From the NCBI GenBank assembly GCA_945938205.1, contig CAMEUL010000001.1:1-33820 (forward strand): a stretch of DNA of 33,820 bases, written 5' to 3'. Both the position numbers and the translations under genes were made by a program. Origin of the DNA: an uncultured Traorella sp. (lineage in GTDB: Bacteria > Bacillota_I > Bacilli_A > Erysipelotrichales > Erysipelotrichaceae). Of the stretch, positions 15,919 through 24,059 are shown in pieces (the first letter of the stretch is position 1; every line of letters begins with the position of its first letter). The notes beneath the pieces were generated by a model. That model saw only the letters and a program-made list of their open reading frames with translations, searched no databases and was not told the origin of the DNA.

Positions 15919-16998
15919 ATGAACATTAAAGATAGAATGATTATAGAAGAATACAGAAAACAGAAAGCTGATTTTGAGAGATTGGGAGATGTAGTACATC
16001 AGATCATGAAGGACATGCTGAAGGATGCTCATATCATGGTCAATGCAGTCCAGCATCGTGTCAAAGAAGAAAAGAGTCTTCAGGGAAAACTCTATCGAAA
16101 ACCAGATGAACTACAGAAGTTTTCAGATCTTACAGATATTCTCGGTACCCGAATTATTTGTTACTTTGCAGATGATGTGGATCGAATTGGGAAACTGATT
16201 GAAAATACCTTTGAGATTGACTGGGAAAACAGTACCGATAAAAGAGCTCTTTTAAAAGCGGATGCTTTTGGGTATCTATCGCTTCATTATATTTGCTTGC
16301 TGCCAGCCAATGCAGGATATCCTGAAGAACTTTTAGGAAAAAAGTTTGAAGTGCAAATTCGTACCATTCTCCAACATGCATGGTCAGATGTGAATCACGA
16401 TTTGGGGTATAAAAGTGAATTTGGAGTACCAAGAGAAATTGTGCGTGAATTTGCTCGCTTGGCAGGATTAATGGAAATCGCCGATGAAGAATTCATGCAT
16501 GTTCGTGATCATGTGAAAGAATATACGCAGGATACCAGAAAGAAAATCATTGAAGATGAAGCAGAGGATGTTTTGATCAATCTCGTTTCTTTAAGTGAAT
16601 ATATGCTGCATAACAAAAAAATGAGAGCCTTTCTTCAGAAACTGGCAGACATTGAAAACTCTGAGATTACTGAAATAGATCCGGAAAACTATATCAATCA
16701 GTTGAAATGGCTGAAAGTAGAAACGATTGGGGATCTTCACAGAATGCAGGAAAGAAATGAAAAACTGGCTTTTGAGTTAGCCAAGAAAACACTGGAAGGA
16801 TCTGAATTGGATATTCTTTCTTCCAATGTGGCACTGCGTTTCTTATGTCGTGCAGAATTAATTCAAGGAAAATACAGTGAAAATGAAGTAACTGAATTCA
16901 TCATGCTGACAGTCAATATCAGAGAAAGAGCTGAACGTCAGGCCAAACGACTGATGAGAACAGCCGATGCTCTTATGAAGGATGAGAAGAATGGATGA
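15919..16998 (+). CDS. RelA/SpoT-type (p)ppGpp synthetase, synthetase-only
   Basis: A 359-residue protein with a RelA/SpoT nucleotidyltransferase domain at about 35-170 and no N-terminal HD hydrolase or TGS/ACT regions. Synthetase motifs visible: DILGTRIICYFADDVDRIG, the substrate-contacting GYLSLHYICLL, and FEVQIRTILQHAWSDVNHDL. It is expected to transfer pyrophosphate from ATP to GTP or GDP. Small alarmone synthetases (RelP/RelQ) are about 210-230 residues; this one carries about 150 extra C-terminal residues, largely helical, of unknown role. ATG 19 nt after GAGGGAG at 15905 is replaced by a better fit: GGGAGC ends 7 nt before ATG 15919. It is the first gene behind the repeat promoter and overlaps the HD-guanine deaminase gene by 8 nt. 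Confidence 0.88.
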   Translation: MNIKDRMIIEEYRKQKADFERLGDVVHQIMKDMLKDAHIMVNAVQHRVKEEKSLQGKLYRKPDELQKFSDLTDILGTRIICYFADDVDRIGKLIENTFEIDWENSTDKRALLKADAFGYLSLHYICLLPANAGYPEELLGKKFEVQIRTILQHAWSDVNHDLGYKSEFGVPREIVREFARLAGLMEIADEEFMHVRDHVKEYTQDTRKKIIEDEAEDVLINLVSLSEYMLHNKKMRAFLQKLADIENSEITEIDPENYINQLKWLKVETIGDLHRMQERNEKLAFELAKKTLEGSELDILSSNVALRFLCRAELIQGKYSENEVTEFIMLTVNIRERAERQAKRLMRTADALMKDEKNG

Positions 16999-18835
16999 AT
17001 ATGAAAGAGCATTGAAATTTGCTACCAAGAAGCATGAAGGACAGTATCGAAAAGGTGGAGAACCCTATATTACTCATCCTATAGCCGTTTCCAATATCTT
17101 AAAAGAAAAAGGATATGGTATAGAGTATCAGATTACCGCACTCTTTCATGATTTGTTGGAAGATACCGATGCGACTAGAGAAGAAATTGAAACTCTTGGC
17201 GGTAAAGAAGTGTTGAAAGCAGTTGAACTGCTGACCAAGCATGAGGACTATCAGATGGAAGAATATGTTTCGAATATCCGTAAGAATCCGATTGCCTTTG
17301 CCGTAAAGGGAGCAGACCGTCTGCATAATCTTTTGAGTGCTGTGGACACAGATGAATCCTTCAAACGTCGTTATATTTTGGAAAGTATTGACTGGTATTT
17401 GGATTTTTCAGAAGAAATGCCCAAAGCTGTCAAAGCATTAGTGAAAACATTGGATCAGCCGATCCGCAAAATGTCATTGGAATATGATCCGGTTCATTCA
17501 GCAAAAGAACTCAAGGCCAATGCCTTTGTATTAAAAGGAGATATATGTTACTCAGTTTCACTTACTGAACTAGTTACGGTATCACAGGGATATGTGGTAT
17601 GTATTGAAGGAAAGTCACAGGGTGTGTATGAAATATTACCAGATGAATATTCAAAATTACCGCTCCATGATTATGGACATCGTTTGATTCTTCCAGGTAT
17701 GGTAGATCTTCATATCCATGCTCCTCAGTTTGCTTTTCGCGGATTGGGGATGGATGATGAATTGATGGTTTGGCTTCAGAAACAAACCTTTCCTGAGGAA
17801 TCAAAATATCAGGATCTTGAATATGCCAGAAAAGCTTATACTCAGTTTTGTGATGCAATGCATAAAAGTGCAACGACTCATGCATGTGTGTTTGGAACCA
17901 AGCATCGTGATGCGACCATTCTATTAATGGAACTTATGGAGAAAAGCGGACTTGTCAGCTATGTGGGAAAGGTCAATATGGATCGTGATGCACCGGAAGC
18001 ATTATGTGAGCCGAGTGCTGATTATTCTGCTTATGATACATTTGGTTGGATCAATCAGGTTCATGGAAGATTCCACCATACAAAACCAATCTTAACTCCA
18101 CGCTTTATTCCTTGTTGCACCAACGAACTATTGGAACAGTTAAGAGAAATACAGATTGCTTATGATCTTCCAATACAGTCTCATCTTTCTGAAAACATTG
18201 GTGAAGTAGAATGGGTCCATCAGATACGTCCGGATGTTGCTTTTTATGGGGATGCTTATCATGACTATGGATTGTTTGGAATTGAGCGAAGAAGTGGAAA
18301 GAAAGTTCCAACCATAATGGCTCATTGTGTATATTCAACCGAAGATGAAGTAGATCGTCTCTTAGAAAATGGTGTTTATGTGGCGCATTGTCCAACGTCG
18401 AATGTTAATTTGTCTTCAGGAATAGCACCTGTTCGAAAATATTTGAAAAAGGGTTTAAAAATTGGGTTAGGAAGTGATGTTGCTGGAGGACATACGGAAT
18501 CCATGTTTGAGGTCATGAAAGAAACGATCCAAGTTTCAAAACTTTACTGGCGATATGTTGATCAAAAGGATGCACCGATTACTTTTAAGGAAGCCTTTTA
18601 TCTGGCAACTAAAGGTGGCGGAAGTTTCTTTGGAAACGTAGGAAGTTTTGAAAAAGGATATGATTTCAGTGCCATCGTACTTGATGAAAGCACTCTTCCA
18701 CATCCTCAAGAACTATCACTGATTCATCGGCTTGAAAGGGCTGTTTATGGATCGTTGGATCAAAAAGGTCTTGTAGCCAAATATGTGGATGGCAGTAAAT
18801 TGTTTGATGAAAAGGAGGGATTGGATGAAAAGTAA
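16991..18835 (+). CDS. HD (p)ppGpp-hydrolase-like domain fused to guanine deaminase
   Basis: A 614-residue fusion. Residues 1-165 match the HD hydrolase fold of RelA/SpoT and MESH1: GQYRKGGEPYITHP, LFHDLLEDT and KGADRLHNL, with metal ligands H29, H53, D54, D109 and catalytic-type E57, D58, N113 all present. Residues about 184-614 are a full guanine deaminase (guanine to xanthine plus ammonia): zinc motif DLHIHAPQ, QSHLSENIGEVEW, MAHCVYSTEDE and GLGSDVAGGHTESM. The frame is continuous, and the possible internal ATG 17471 lacks a ribosome-binding site, so this is a genuine fusion. ATG 16991 is preferred to 16982 because GAAGG (16977-16981) is 9 nt upstream. It overlaps the synthetase gene, pairing alarmone making with alarmone breaking and guanine disposal. 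Confidence 0.92.
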   Translation: MDEYERALKFATKKHEGQYRKGGEPYITHPIAVSNILKEKGYGIEYQITALFHDLLEDTDATREEIETLGGKEVLKAVELLTKHEDYQMEEYVSNIRKNPIAFAVKGADRLHNLLSAVDTDESFKRRYILESIDWYLDFSEEMPKAVKALVKTLDQPIRKMSLEYDPVHSAKELKANAFVLKGDICYSVSLTELVTVSQGYVVCIEGKSQGVYEILPDEYSKLPLHDYGHRLILPGMVDLHIHAPQFAFRGLGMDDELMVWLQKQTFPEESKYQDLEYARKAYTQFCDAMHKSATTHACVFGTKHRDATILLMELMEKSGLVSYVGKVNMDRDAPEALCEPSADYSAYDTFGWINQVHGRFHHTKPILTPRFIPCCTNELLEQLREIQIAYDLPIQSHLSENIGEVEWVHQIRPDVAFYGDAYHDYGLFGIERRSGKKVPTIMAHCVYSTEDEVDRLLENGVYVAHCPTSNVNLSSGIAPVRKYLKKGLKIGLGSDVAGGHTESMFEVMKETIQVSKLYWRYVDQKDAPITFKEAFYLATKGGGSFFGNVGSFEKGYDFSAIVLDESTLPHPQELSLIHRLERAVYGSLDQKGLVAKYVDGSKLFDEKEGLDEK

Positions 18836-21014
18836 AATGAATCGTTTCAGCATGCCATTGCTCGTCTTTGTGCTAAGCGCAGTTCTCATTTTATCGACGA
18901 CTCTTCCTTTGCGAAATATTCTAGCAGCTGCCAATATTACAGATATCCGGTTTACGACAGCTCTCACGCCTGTCATTGGACTTTTGTTCGGTATTTTTGG
19001 AGCATTGGGATGTGCCACTGGTAATCTGATATCGGATCTAGTTTCCGGTTATGAAACTATGTATATTCTATTCGGCTTTATCCAGCAAATCATTTATGGA
19101 ATGGTTCCTTACTATTTGTGGAGAAAACTGAATACTCAACATGATGGTAATGAATTCCGCTTGGACAGTTTAAACAAAATTCTAAAATTCTGTTTAGTGA
19201 TATTCATCGATGCAGTGCTCATGGTAGTTTCACGAGGATTAATGAATAATGTATTTTCAATAGCGGATTTCTTCTCCATGAACAATCTGTATATTTTCAT
19301 TAACTATTTTGATATAGGATTGCTGTTTGGGTGCCCGGCGATGATTGCCGGAAATCTTCTTCAAAATTATCTGAATCATTTGAAGGATCAAGATGCTTCG
19401 AAAGTAATGACATTCTCACTAAATGAAAGAATGATCATCAATACGATCATCACAGGACTTGGCATCAGTTTCCTGATTGGGCTTGCAGTTTATTTGAGCG
19501 ATAAGATGAGTATTGAAGAATCTATTGTAAGTCTTGGTGGACGTATCTTTCTGTTTGAAACATTTGCTTTAAATTTCTATTTCGCATTGTCCATTGGTTT
19601 TATGTGGTTTACAGAAAAGAAAATATCCAAACCGGTAGAACACTTAGCGGAAATTGCAGGCAATTACTATGAAGAAAATTCAACTGAAACAGGCCGTCAA
19701 CATCTGATCAGTGCCTGTGAAACATATGCCAAGGATACAACGGAAGTTGGCAATCTTGCACGTTCTTATATTTCCATGGTAAAGGATCTAGATTCTTATG
19801 TTGAGAACTTGCAGAAGATCACAGCAGAAAAAGAAAGGATCAATGCTGAACTAACATTAGCCAGCAGCATTCAGGCACATATGTTGCCTTGCATTTTTCC
19901 ACCATTTCCGGATCATGATGAATTTGATATTTATGCTACTATGACTCCTGCCAAAGAAGTGGGCGGAGATTTCTATGATTTCTTTATGGTCGATGATACA
20001 CATCTCGCTGTGGTTATGGCGGATGTTTCAGGCAAAGGAGTTCCGGCTGCTCTGTTTATGGTGATTGCGAAAACACTGATTAAAAATTATGCCCAAATGG
20101 GTTTGCCACCAAGTGAAGTATTCACTACTGTCAATGCTCTTCTATGTGAAGGCAATGATGCCGGATTGTTTGTTACTGCATGGTTAGGCGTTTTAGATCT
20201 TGTCAATGGAAAACTAACCTATGTCAATGCAGGACACAATCCACCGTTACTGATGCATCAGGGCAATTCATTTGAATATCTGAAGTGCCATCCTGGATTT
20301 GTATTAGCAGGATTGGAAACCGTGAAATATCGTCAGAAAGAGATAGAACTGCAGCCAAAAGATCGTCTGTTTCTTTATACGGATGGTATCACAGAAGCAA
20401 CCGACATCAAGAATCAGCTGTATGGTGAAGAAAGACTGCAGTCTTATCTGAATCAGCATCGACAAGATAGTTTGTATGATACCCTTTATGGTTTAGAAGG
20501 TGATATAGATGCTTTTGTGGGTGAAGCAGAACAGTTTGATGATATGACCATGCTCATATTGGAGGTCAAGAAGAGAAAGAGTTCTTTGACTGAAAAGATT
20601 TTTCCTGCAAAAGATGAAGTCTTGCCGGAAGTTTTGAATTTTATAGAAAATGAACTAGAGAAGATTAAATGTTCCAAGAAAACAATCATGGCTATTTCAG
20701 TTGTCATTGAAGAAGTCTTTGTGAACATTGCTCATTATGCCTATAAAGAGGAATCAGGCCATGCGAAAGTTGGATTTGGTTTTGATGAAGCAACCCATAT
20801 GGCAACCTTCAAGATTTCAGATCAGGGCATTCCTTTTGATCCTTTGAAAAAAGAAGATCCGGACATCACTTTGTCAGCGGAAGAAAGAGAAAAGGGAGGC
20901 CTTGGTATCCTTATGATCAAAAAAATGATGGATACCGTTTCCTATTGTTATGAAAACAATGAGAACGTATTGACGATAACAAAAAAGATTGATTCAGAGG
21001 AGGTGATCAAATGA
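18825..21014 (+). CDS. Membrane PP2C-type phosphatase (RsbU/SpoIIE) with C-terminal RsbW-like ATPase
   Basis: A 729-residue partner-switching protein. About 6-280: membrane part with ECF-like loops (ALTPVIGLLFGIFGALGCATGNLISD) and further helices; HAMP-like linker and coiled coil (about 285-360); SpoIIE/PP2C phosphatase (about 365-580) with PAKEVGGDFYDFF, VVMADVSGKGVPAALFM and LYTDGITEATD, the Mn-binding aspartates; then a GHKL kinase domain (about 600-725) with VVIEEVFVNIAHYAY (N box), ISDQGIPFDP (G1) and GGLGILMIKKMMD (G2), as in anti-sigma kinase RsbW. Phosphatase and kinase activities with opposite effects on a STAS protein are thus in one chain. ATG 18825 follows AGGAGGG by 5 nt and overlaps the upstream gene by 11 nt; the longer ORF from 18783 ignores this site. 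Confidence 0.9.
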   Translation: MKSKMNRFSMPLLVFVLSAVLILSTTLPLRNILAAANITDIRFTTALTPVIGLLFGIFGALGCATGNLISDLVSGYETMYILFGFIQQIIYGMVPYYLWRKLNTQHDGNEFRLDSLNKILKFCLVIFIDAVLMVVSRGLMNNVFSIADFFSMNNLYIFINYFDIGLLFGCPAMIAGNLLQNYLNHLKDQDASKVMTFSLNERMIINTIITGLGISFLIGLAVYLSDKMSIEESIVSLGGRIFLFETFALNFYFALSIGFMWFTEKKISKPVEHLAEIAGNYYEENSTETGRQHLISACETYAKDTTEVGNLARSYISMVKDLDSYVENLQKITAEKERINAELTLASSIQAHMLPCIFPPFPDHDEFDIYATMTPAKEVGGDFYDFFMVDDTHLAVVMADVSGKGVPAALFMVIAKTLIKNYAQMGLPPSEVFTTVNALLCEGNDAGLFVTAWLGVLDLVNGKLTYVNAGHNPPLLMHQGNSFEYLKCHPGFVLAGLETVKYRQKEIELQPKDRLFLYTDGITEATDIKNQLYGEERLQSYLNQHRQDSLYDTLYGLEGDIDAFVGEAEQFDDMTMLILEVKKRKSSLTEKIFPAKDEVLPEVLNFIENELEKIKCSKKTIMAISVVIEEVFVNIAHYAYKEESGHAKVGFGFDEATHMATFKISDQGIPFDPLKKEDPDITLSAEEREKGGLGILMIKKMMDTVSYCYENNENVLTITKKIDSEEVIK

Positions 21015-21598
21015 AATCAAACGTATGCGAACTGAAAAAAGATGGAAAAGGTATGACAAACATTTTAGATGAAGTGGAAAAAACAGCAGTTTACAATGGA
21101 TTGTCACATCAAGAAAGTCTACGCCTTCGCCTTTTGGCAGAGGAACTGACGGGTATGCTACCATCACTTATTGAACGTTATGATGGAAAACTCTGGATCG
21201 TGGCAGAGAACTTGAAGTTTGAATTGCACGTGGAATTGATTTCGGATGAAATGGATTCTGAAACCAGAGCGAAATTGATATCCGTATCAAAAGAGAAAAG
21301 AAATGCCAAAGCCAATGGTATCCTTGGGCAGCTGATCGATATTGTGGATGAAATGTTTATGAATACCAGTACTATTCCAATGGCACCTACTGAGTATTAT
21401 GCCAATACTCAGTCACCGCTGAATTATTCCTTCACTTGGTCATTGGAACAATATCGTGAATCAGTTAAAAACAAAAAAGAAGATTGGGATGAATTGGAAA
21501 AATCAATCATTGGAAGCTTAAGTGATGATGTGCTGGTTGGAATTCGAGGGAGAAAGATCGATATGATCATCACCAAGAATTTTGAAAAAAGATCGTAA
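21011..21598 (+). CDS. Degenerate GHKL-ATPase-like protein of unknown function
   Basis: A 195-residue soluble protein. LSHQESLRLRLLAEELTGML looks like the N-box helix of GHKL ATPases (EEL), and WIVAENLKFELHVEL is like the next strands, but I cannot find a clear DxGxG motif, so ATP binding is doubtful. Similar proteins occur beside RsbU/STAS genes in Firmicutes; the biochemical role is not known to me. The ATG overlaps the preceding stop (ATGA) and is served by GAGGAGGTG, so translation is coupled to the phosphatase-kinase. It may be a regulatory partner that binds the STAS protein encoded next (inference). Confidence 0.7.
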   Translation: MKSNVCELKKDGKGMTNILDEVEKTAVYNGLSHQESLRLRLLAEELTGMLPSLIERYDGKLWIVAENLKFELHVELISDEMDSETRAKLISVSKEKRNAKANGILGQLIDIVDEMFMNTSTIPMAPTEYYANTQSPLNYSFTWSLEQYRESVKNKKEDWDELEKSIIGSLSDDVLVGIRGRKIDMIITKNFEKRS

Positions 21599-21643
21599 AA
21601 AGGCGAAAACCTTTCAAAAAACTAGAATATGAGGTGAAATAAT

Positions 21644-21943
21644 ATGACAATTAATCTTGAAAAGAAAAATAATGAATTATGGATCGAAGTTGAAGGCAGA
21701 TTGGATACCAATACAGCGCCAGCTTTGGAAAAAGTATTTACAGATCTGGATGTTGAAATGAAAGATGTCGTTTTGGACATGAATCAGCTGGAATACATTT
21801 CTTCTGCCGGATTGCGTGTTTTACTGGCTGCTCAGAAAAAAATGAGCAAAATCGGATCACTGAAACTTGTGGGTGTTTGTGATTCTGTCATGGAGATTTT
21901 CGAAATGACTGGATTTGATGATATTTTAACAATTGAAGAATAA
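21644..21943 (+). CDS. STAS-domain anti-anti-sigma factor (RsbV/SpoIIAA-like)
   Basis: A 99-residue single STAS domain: NELWIEVEGRLDTNTAPALE, DVVLDMNQLEYISSAGLRVL and KLVGVCDSVMEIFEMTGFDD. S54 aligns with the serine phosphorylated by RsbW-type kinases in RsbV. It is the expected substrate of the phosphatase and kinase domains encoded at 18825-21014. GAGGTG lies 8 nt before the ATG. No sigma factor is encoded in the window, so the final target of the switch is elsewhere or is not a sigma factor. Confidence 0.93.
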   Translation: MTINLEKKNNELWIEVEGRLDTNTAPALEKVFTDLDVEMKDVVLDMNQLEYISSAGLRVLLAAQKKMSKIGSLKLVGVCDSVMEIFEMTGFDDILTIEE

Positions 21944-21967
21944 AAATAACGGAGGAAAAAGAATAGG

Positions 21968-22450
21968 ATGAGAATGATTAATCAGTTATTTCCTGCATTA
22001 GCAGAGAATCAGGCGCTGGCCTTTGTTGTGGCTTTAGGATTGTTGGTAGCCTATTGGGCACTTTATGCAATCGCAGGATATAGAGTATTTAAGAAAATGG
22101 GAGAAAAAGGATGGGTTGCTTTTGTACCATTCTATAATACGTATGTATTGTATAAGAAAGTTTGGGATATAAAGTTATTCTGGCCATATATTTTGTTAGT
22201 AGCATTGGTAGTAGCCGATAACATGGGACTCTATAAGTTGGCTGGTGAAAACCCTACTCTCATTATGAACTTAAGTTCATTAGGTATTTCGTTAGCAGTC
22301 ATTTATTTTGGAATTCGTCTGAATGTTCGTCTTTCAAAATCATTTGGACATGGATCACTCTTTGGATTAGGTATTTATTTCTTCCAGTTCTTTTTCTTCT
22401 TGATCTTAGGACTTGGAAAATCAGAATTTCATTCAGTGAATGAACAGTAA
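21968..22450 (+). CDS. DUF5684-like membrane protein 1
   Basis: A 160-residue protein with four hydrophobic segments (about 18-37, 68-85, 94-116 and 132-150). The loop YRVFKKMGEKGWVAFVPFYNTYVLYKKVW matches the pattern of DUF5684 proteins (aromatic-rich PFYN turn after a GEKGW segment). Function is unknown. GGAGG lies 12 nt upstream of ATG 21968, a long spacing; ATG 21974 is also possible. It is a paralogue of the protein at 22645-23157; both share KMGEKGW, a PxxN(T/Y)Y turn, LSK(S/A)F(G/D)HG and FGLGIYFFQ/FGWGLYLFQ. Confidence 0.75.
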   Translation: MRMINQLFPALAENQALAFVVALGLLVAYWALYAIAGYRVFKKMGEKGWVAFVPFYNTYVLYKKVWDIKLFWPYILLVALVVADNMGLYKLAGENPTLIMNLSSLGISLAVIYFGIRLNVRLSKSFGHGSLFGLGIYFFQFFFFLILGLGKSEFHSVNEQ

Positions 22451-22454
22451 AACA

Positions 22455-22633
22455 ATGATGAAGAATAAAAAGTAGGGATTGTTTTCATTGTTCTTGGAAT
22501 CATGAATGTCGCCATAATTGCAGGATTATTTAATGTTGAAGATAGACAAAATACGACCGATTGGTTAGTATTGTTTATTTCTTGTTTCATGCTAGTGGAA
22601 GGCATCATGATGGTGAAACAAAAAAGTGAATAG
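22455..22633 (+). pseudogene. Small membrane protein gene frameshifted in a poly-A run
   Basis: ATG 22455 reads MMKNKK and stops at TAG 22473-22475. In another frame from about 22472 the sequence continues as GIVFIVLGIMNVAIIAGLFN, DRQNTTDWLVLFISCFMLVE and GIMMVKQKSE to TAG 22631-22633: two clean hydrophobic segments separated by a polar turn. Adding one A to the five-A run at 22467-22471 joins the parts into a 58-residue protein (MMKNKKVGIVFIVLG...). This is the length and layout of a small membrane protein gene. It lies between the two DUF5684-like genes with little spare space. It is inactive, phase-variable or the result of a homopolymer base-calling error. Confidence 0.5.
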
Positions 22634-22644
22634 AGGAAAAGTAT

Positions 22645-23157
22645 ATGACGGATTTAATTGTGAAAGTATTTCCTGAATTAGCAGGACAGCCTTTCCATAT
22701 CGTTTTGATTTCCTTAGCGTTGCTTTGTGGATATCAACTGCTGTATGCAGTCGCAAGTTGGAGAGTTTATGAAAAGATGGGGGAAAAAGGCTGGTATTCG
22801 CTGATTCCTTTGTTTAATTATTATATTTTATTTAAAAGATGCTATAGTGTTAAGGCTTTTTGGAAATTCGTGGTCATTTCTCTGATCGCACTTATATGTG
22901 ATTATGGATCCATGCGTTTTTCTCTTCAGGAAAACATTGAATTATTAGTAAATATTATTTATATTATTTGTTCAATTTGGTTGCTTTATGAACAGATCAT
23001 AATGCTGATCAGACTTTCAAAAGCATTTGATCATGGTGTTTTGTTTGGATGGGGACTTTATCTTTTTCAAATTGTATTTATGCTGATCTTAGCATTTGGT
23101 AAATCAGAATATCTTGAAAACCCTGAAGAATCAAAAAAATGGACGGTTAAATTATAA
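22645..23157 (+). CDS. DUF5684-like membrane protein 2
   Basis: A 170-residue membrane protein, paralogous to 21968-22450: same positions of four hydrophobic segments, YEKMGEKGWYSLIPLFNYYI loop, IRLSKAFDHG and FGWGLYLFQIVFMLILAFGK near the end. AGAGGAAAAG precedes the ATG. The tandem pair suggests an ancient duplication inside this operon or a two-subunit membrane complex. Function is unknown. Confidence 0.75.
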   Translation: MTDLIVKVFPELAGQPFHIVLISLALLCGYQLLYAVASWRVYEKMGEKGWYSLIPLFNYYILFKRCYSVKAFWKFVVISLIALICDYGSMRFSLQENIELLVNIIYIICSIWLLYEQIIMLIRLSKAFDHGVLFGWGLYLFQIVFMLILAFGKSEYLENPEESKKWTVKL

Positions 23158-23237
23158 GAAGATATATAGATGATGAAAAAGAGTATTTATCAGATGTTTG
23201 ACTGATGAATGCAGAGATTTGAGGACAGAAGGAATGA

Positions 23238-24044
23238 ATGGGTGATAATAGTATGCAGGATCTGCTTTTCTACATTACAAGAAAAGAAACATTATATTCT
23301 ATAGGAATTGTTCTTATTGGCGGCATTGTTTATTTGTGCTGCCGGAAACTGATACGCAGGATCATTATGAAGGATGAAGATAAACATCGTCTTTCAAGAA
23401 AAAACAAAACCTATCTGAAACTGTTTAATAATGTTTTGAAATATATGCTTTTCCTGATTGTGCTGATACTCGTGCTTCAGATCAATGGCGTCAATGTTAC
23501 CTCGATTGTGACAAGCCTTGGGCTGTTATCGGTGGCGTTTGGTTTTGCACTTCAGGATGCATTAAAGGATATCATTATGGGTATCAATATCATTTTAGAT
23601 GATTATTTTTCAGTCGGAGATGTGATAAAGATTGGAGATGTTGAGGGGAAAGTCACTGAAATAGGATTAAAAACAACTCATATGAAAGATGTGAATACAA
23701 ATAATATCTTTGTCATATCCAATCGTAACATTACCGAAGCATTGAAATTGTCCTATTTCCTGGATATTGATCTTCCGCTTCCTTATGAAGAAGATATCAA
23801 TGATATGGAAAAACTGATTGAAAAAATGATCAAAAAGATTGAAAAATTAGATCATGTCATCAGTGTGGAATATAAAGGTATCCAGAAATTTGGATCTTCT
23901 GCAATTTACTATAAAATCCGTATCCTGTCTAAAAATGAATTTAAAAAACAAATCATGCGTGATGCTCATTGCATCATAAAACGTATTTTAGATGAGAATC
24001 AAATTCGAATTCCTTATCAGCAAATTGATATTCATTCAAAGTAA
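23238..24044 (+). CDS. MscS-family small-conductance mechanosensitive channel
   Basis: A 268-residue channel protein. Hydrophobic segments lie at about 17-34 and 64-85, then the pore helix region SIVTSLGLLSVAFGFALQDALKD (the Gly/Ala-rich TM3 of MscS), followed by the beta domain GDVIKIGDVEGKVTEIGLKTT and SNRNITEALKLS, and a C-terminal alpha/beta domain. It releases solutes on hypo-osmotic shock. AGAAGG lies 5 nt before ATG 23238. The gene follows the DUF5684-like pair and precedes the second regulator gene by 15 nt, so it belongs to the same transcription unit. Confidence 0.93.
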   Translation: MGDNSMQDLLFYITRKETLYSIGIVLIGGIVYLCCRKLIRRIIMKDEDKHRLSRKNKTYLKLFNNVLKYMLFLIVLILVLQINGVNVTSIVTSLGLLSVAFGFALQDALKDIIMGINIILDDYFSVGDVIKIGDVEGKVTEIGLKTTHMKDVNTNNIFVISNRNITEALKLSYFLDIDLPLPYEEDINDMEKLIEKMIKKIEKLDHVISVEYKGIQKFGSSAIYYKIRILSKNEFKKQIMRDAHCIIKRILDENQIRIPYQQIDIHSK

Positions 24045-24059
24045 AAGGAGTATTGGTTT

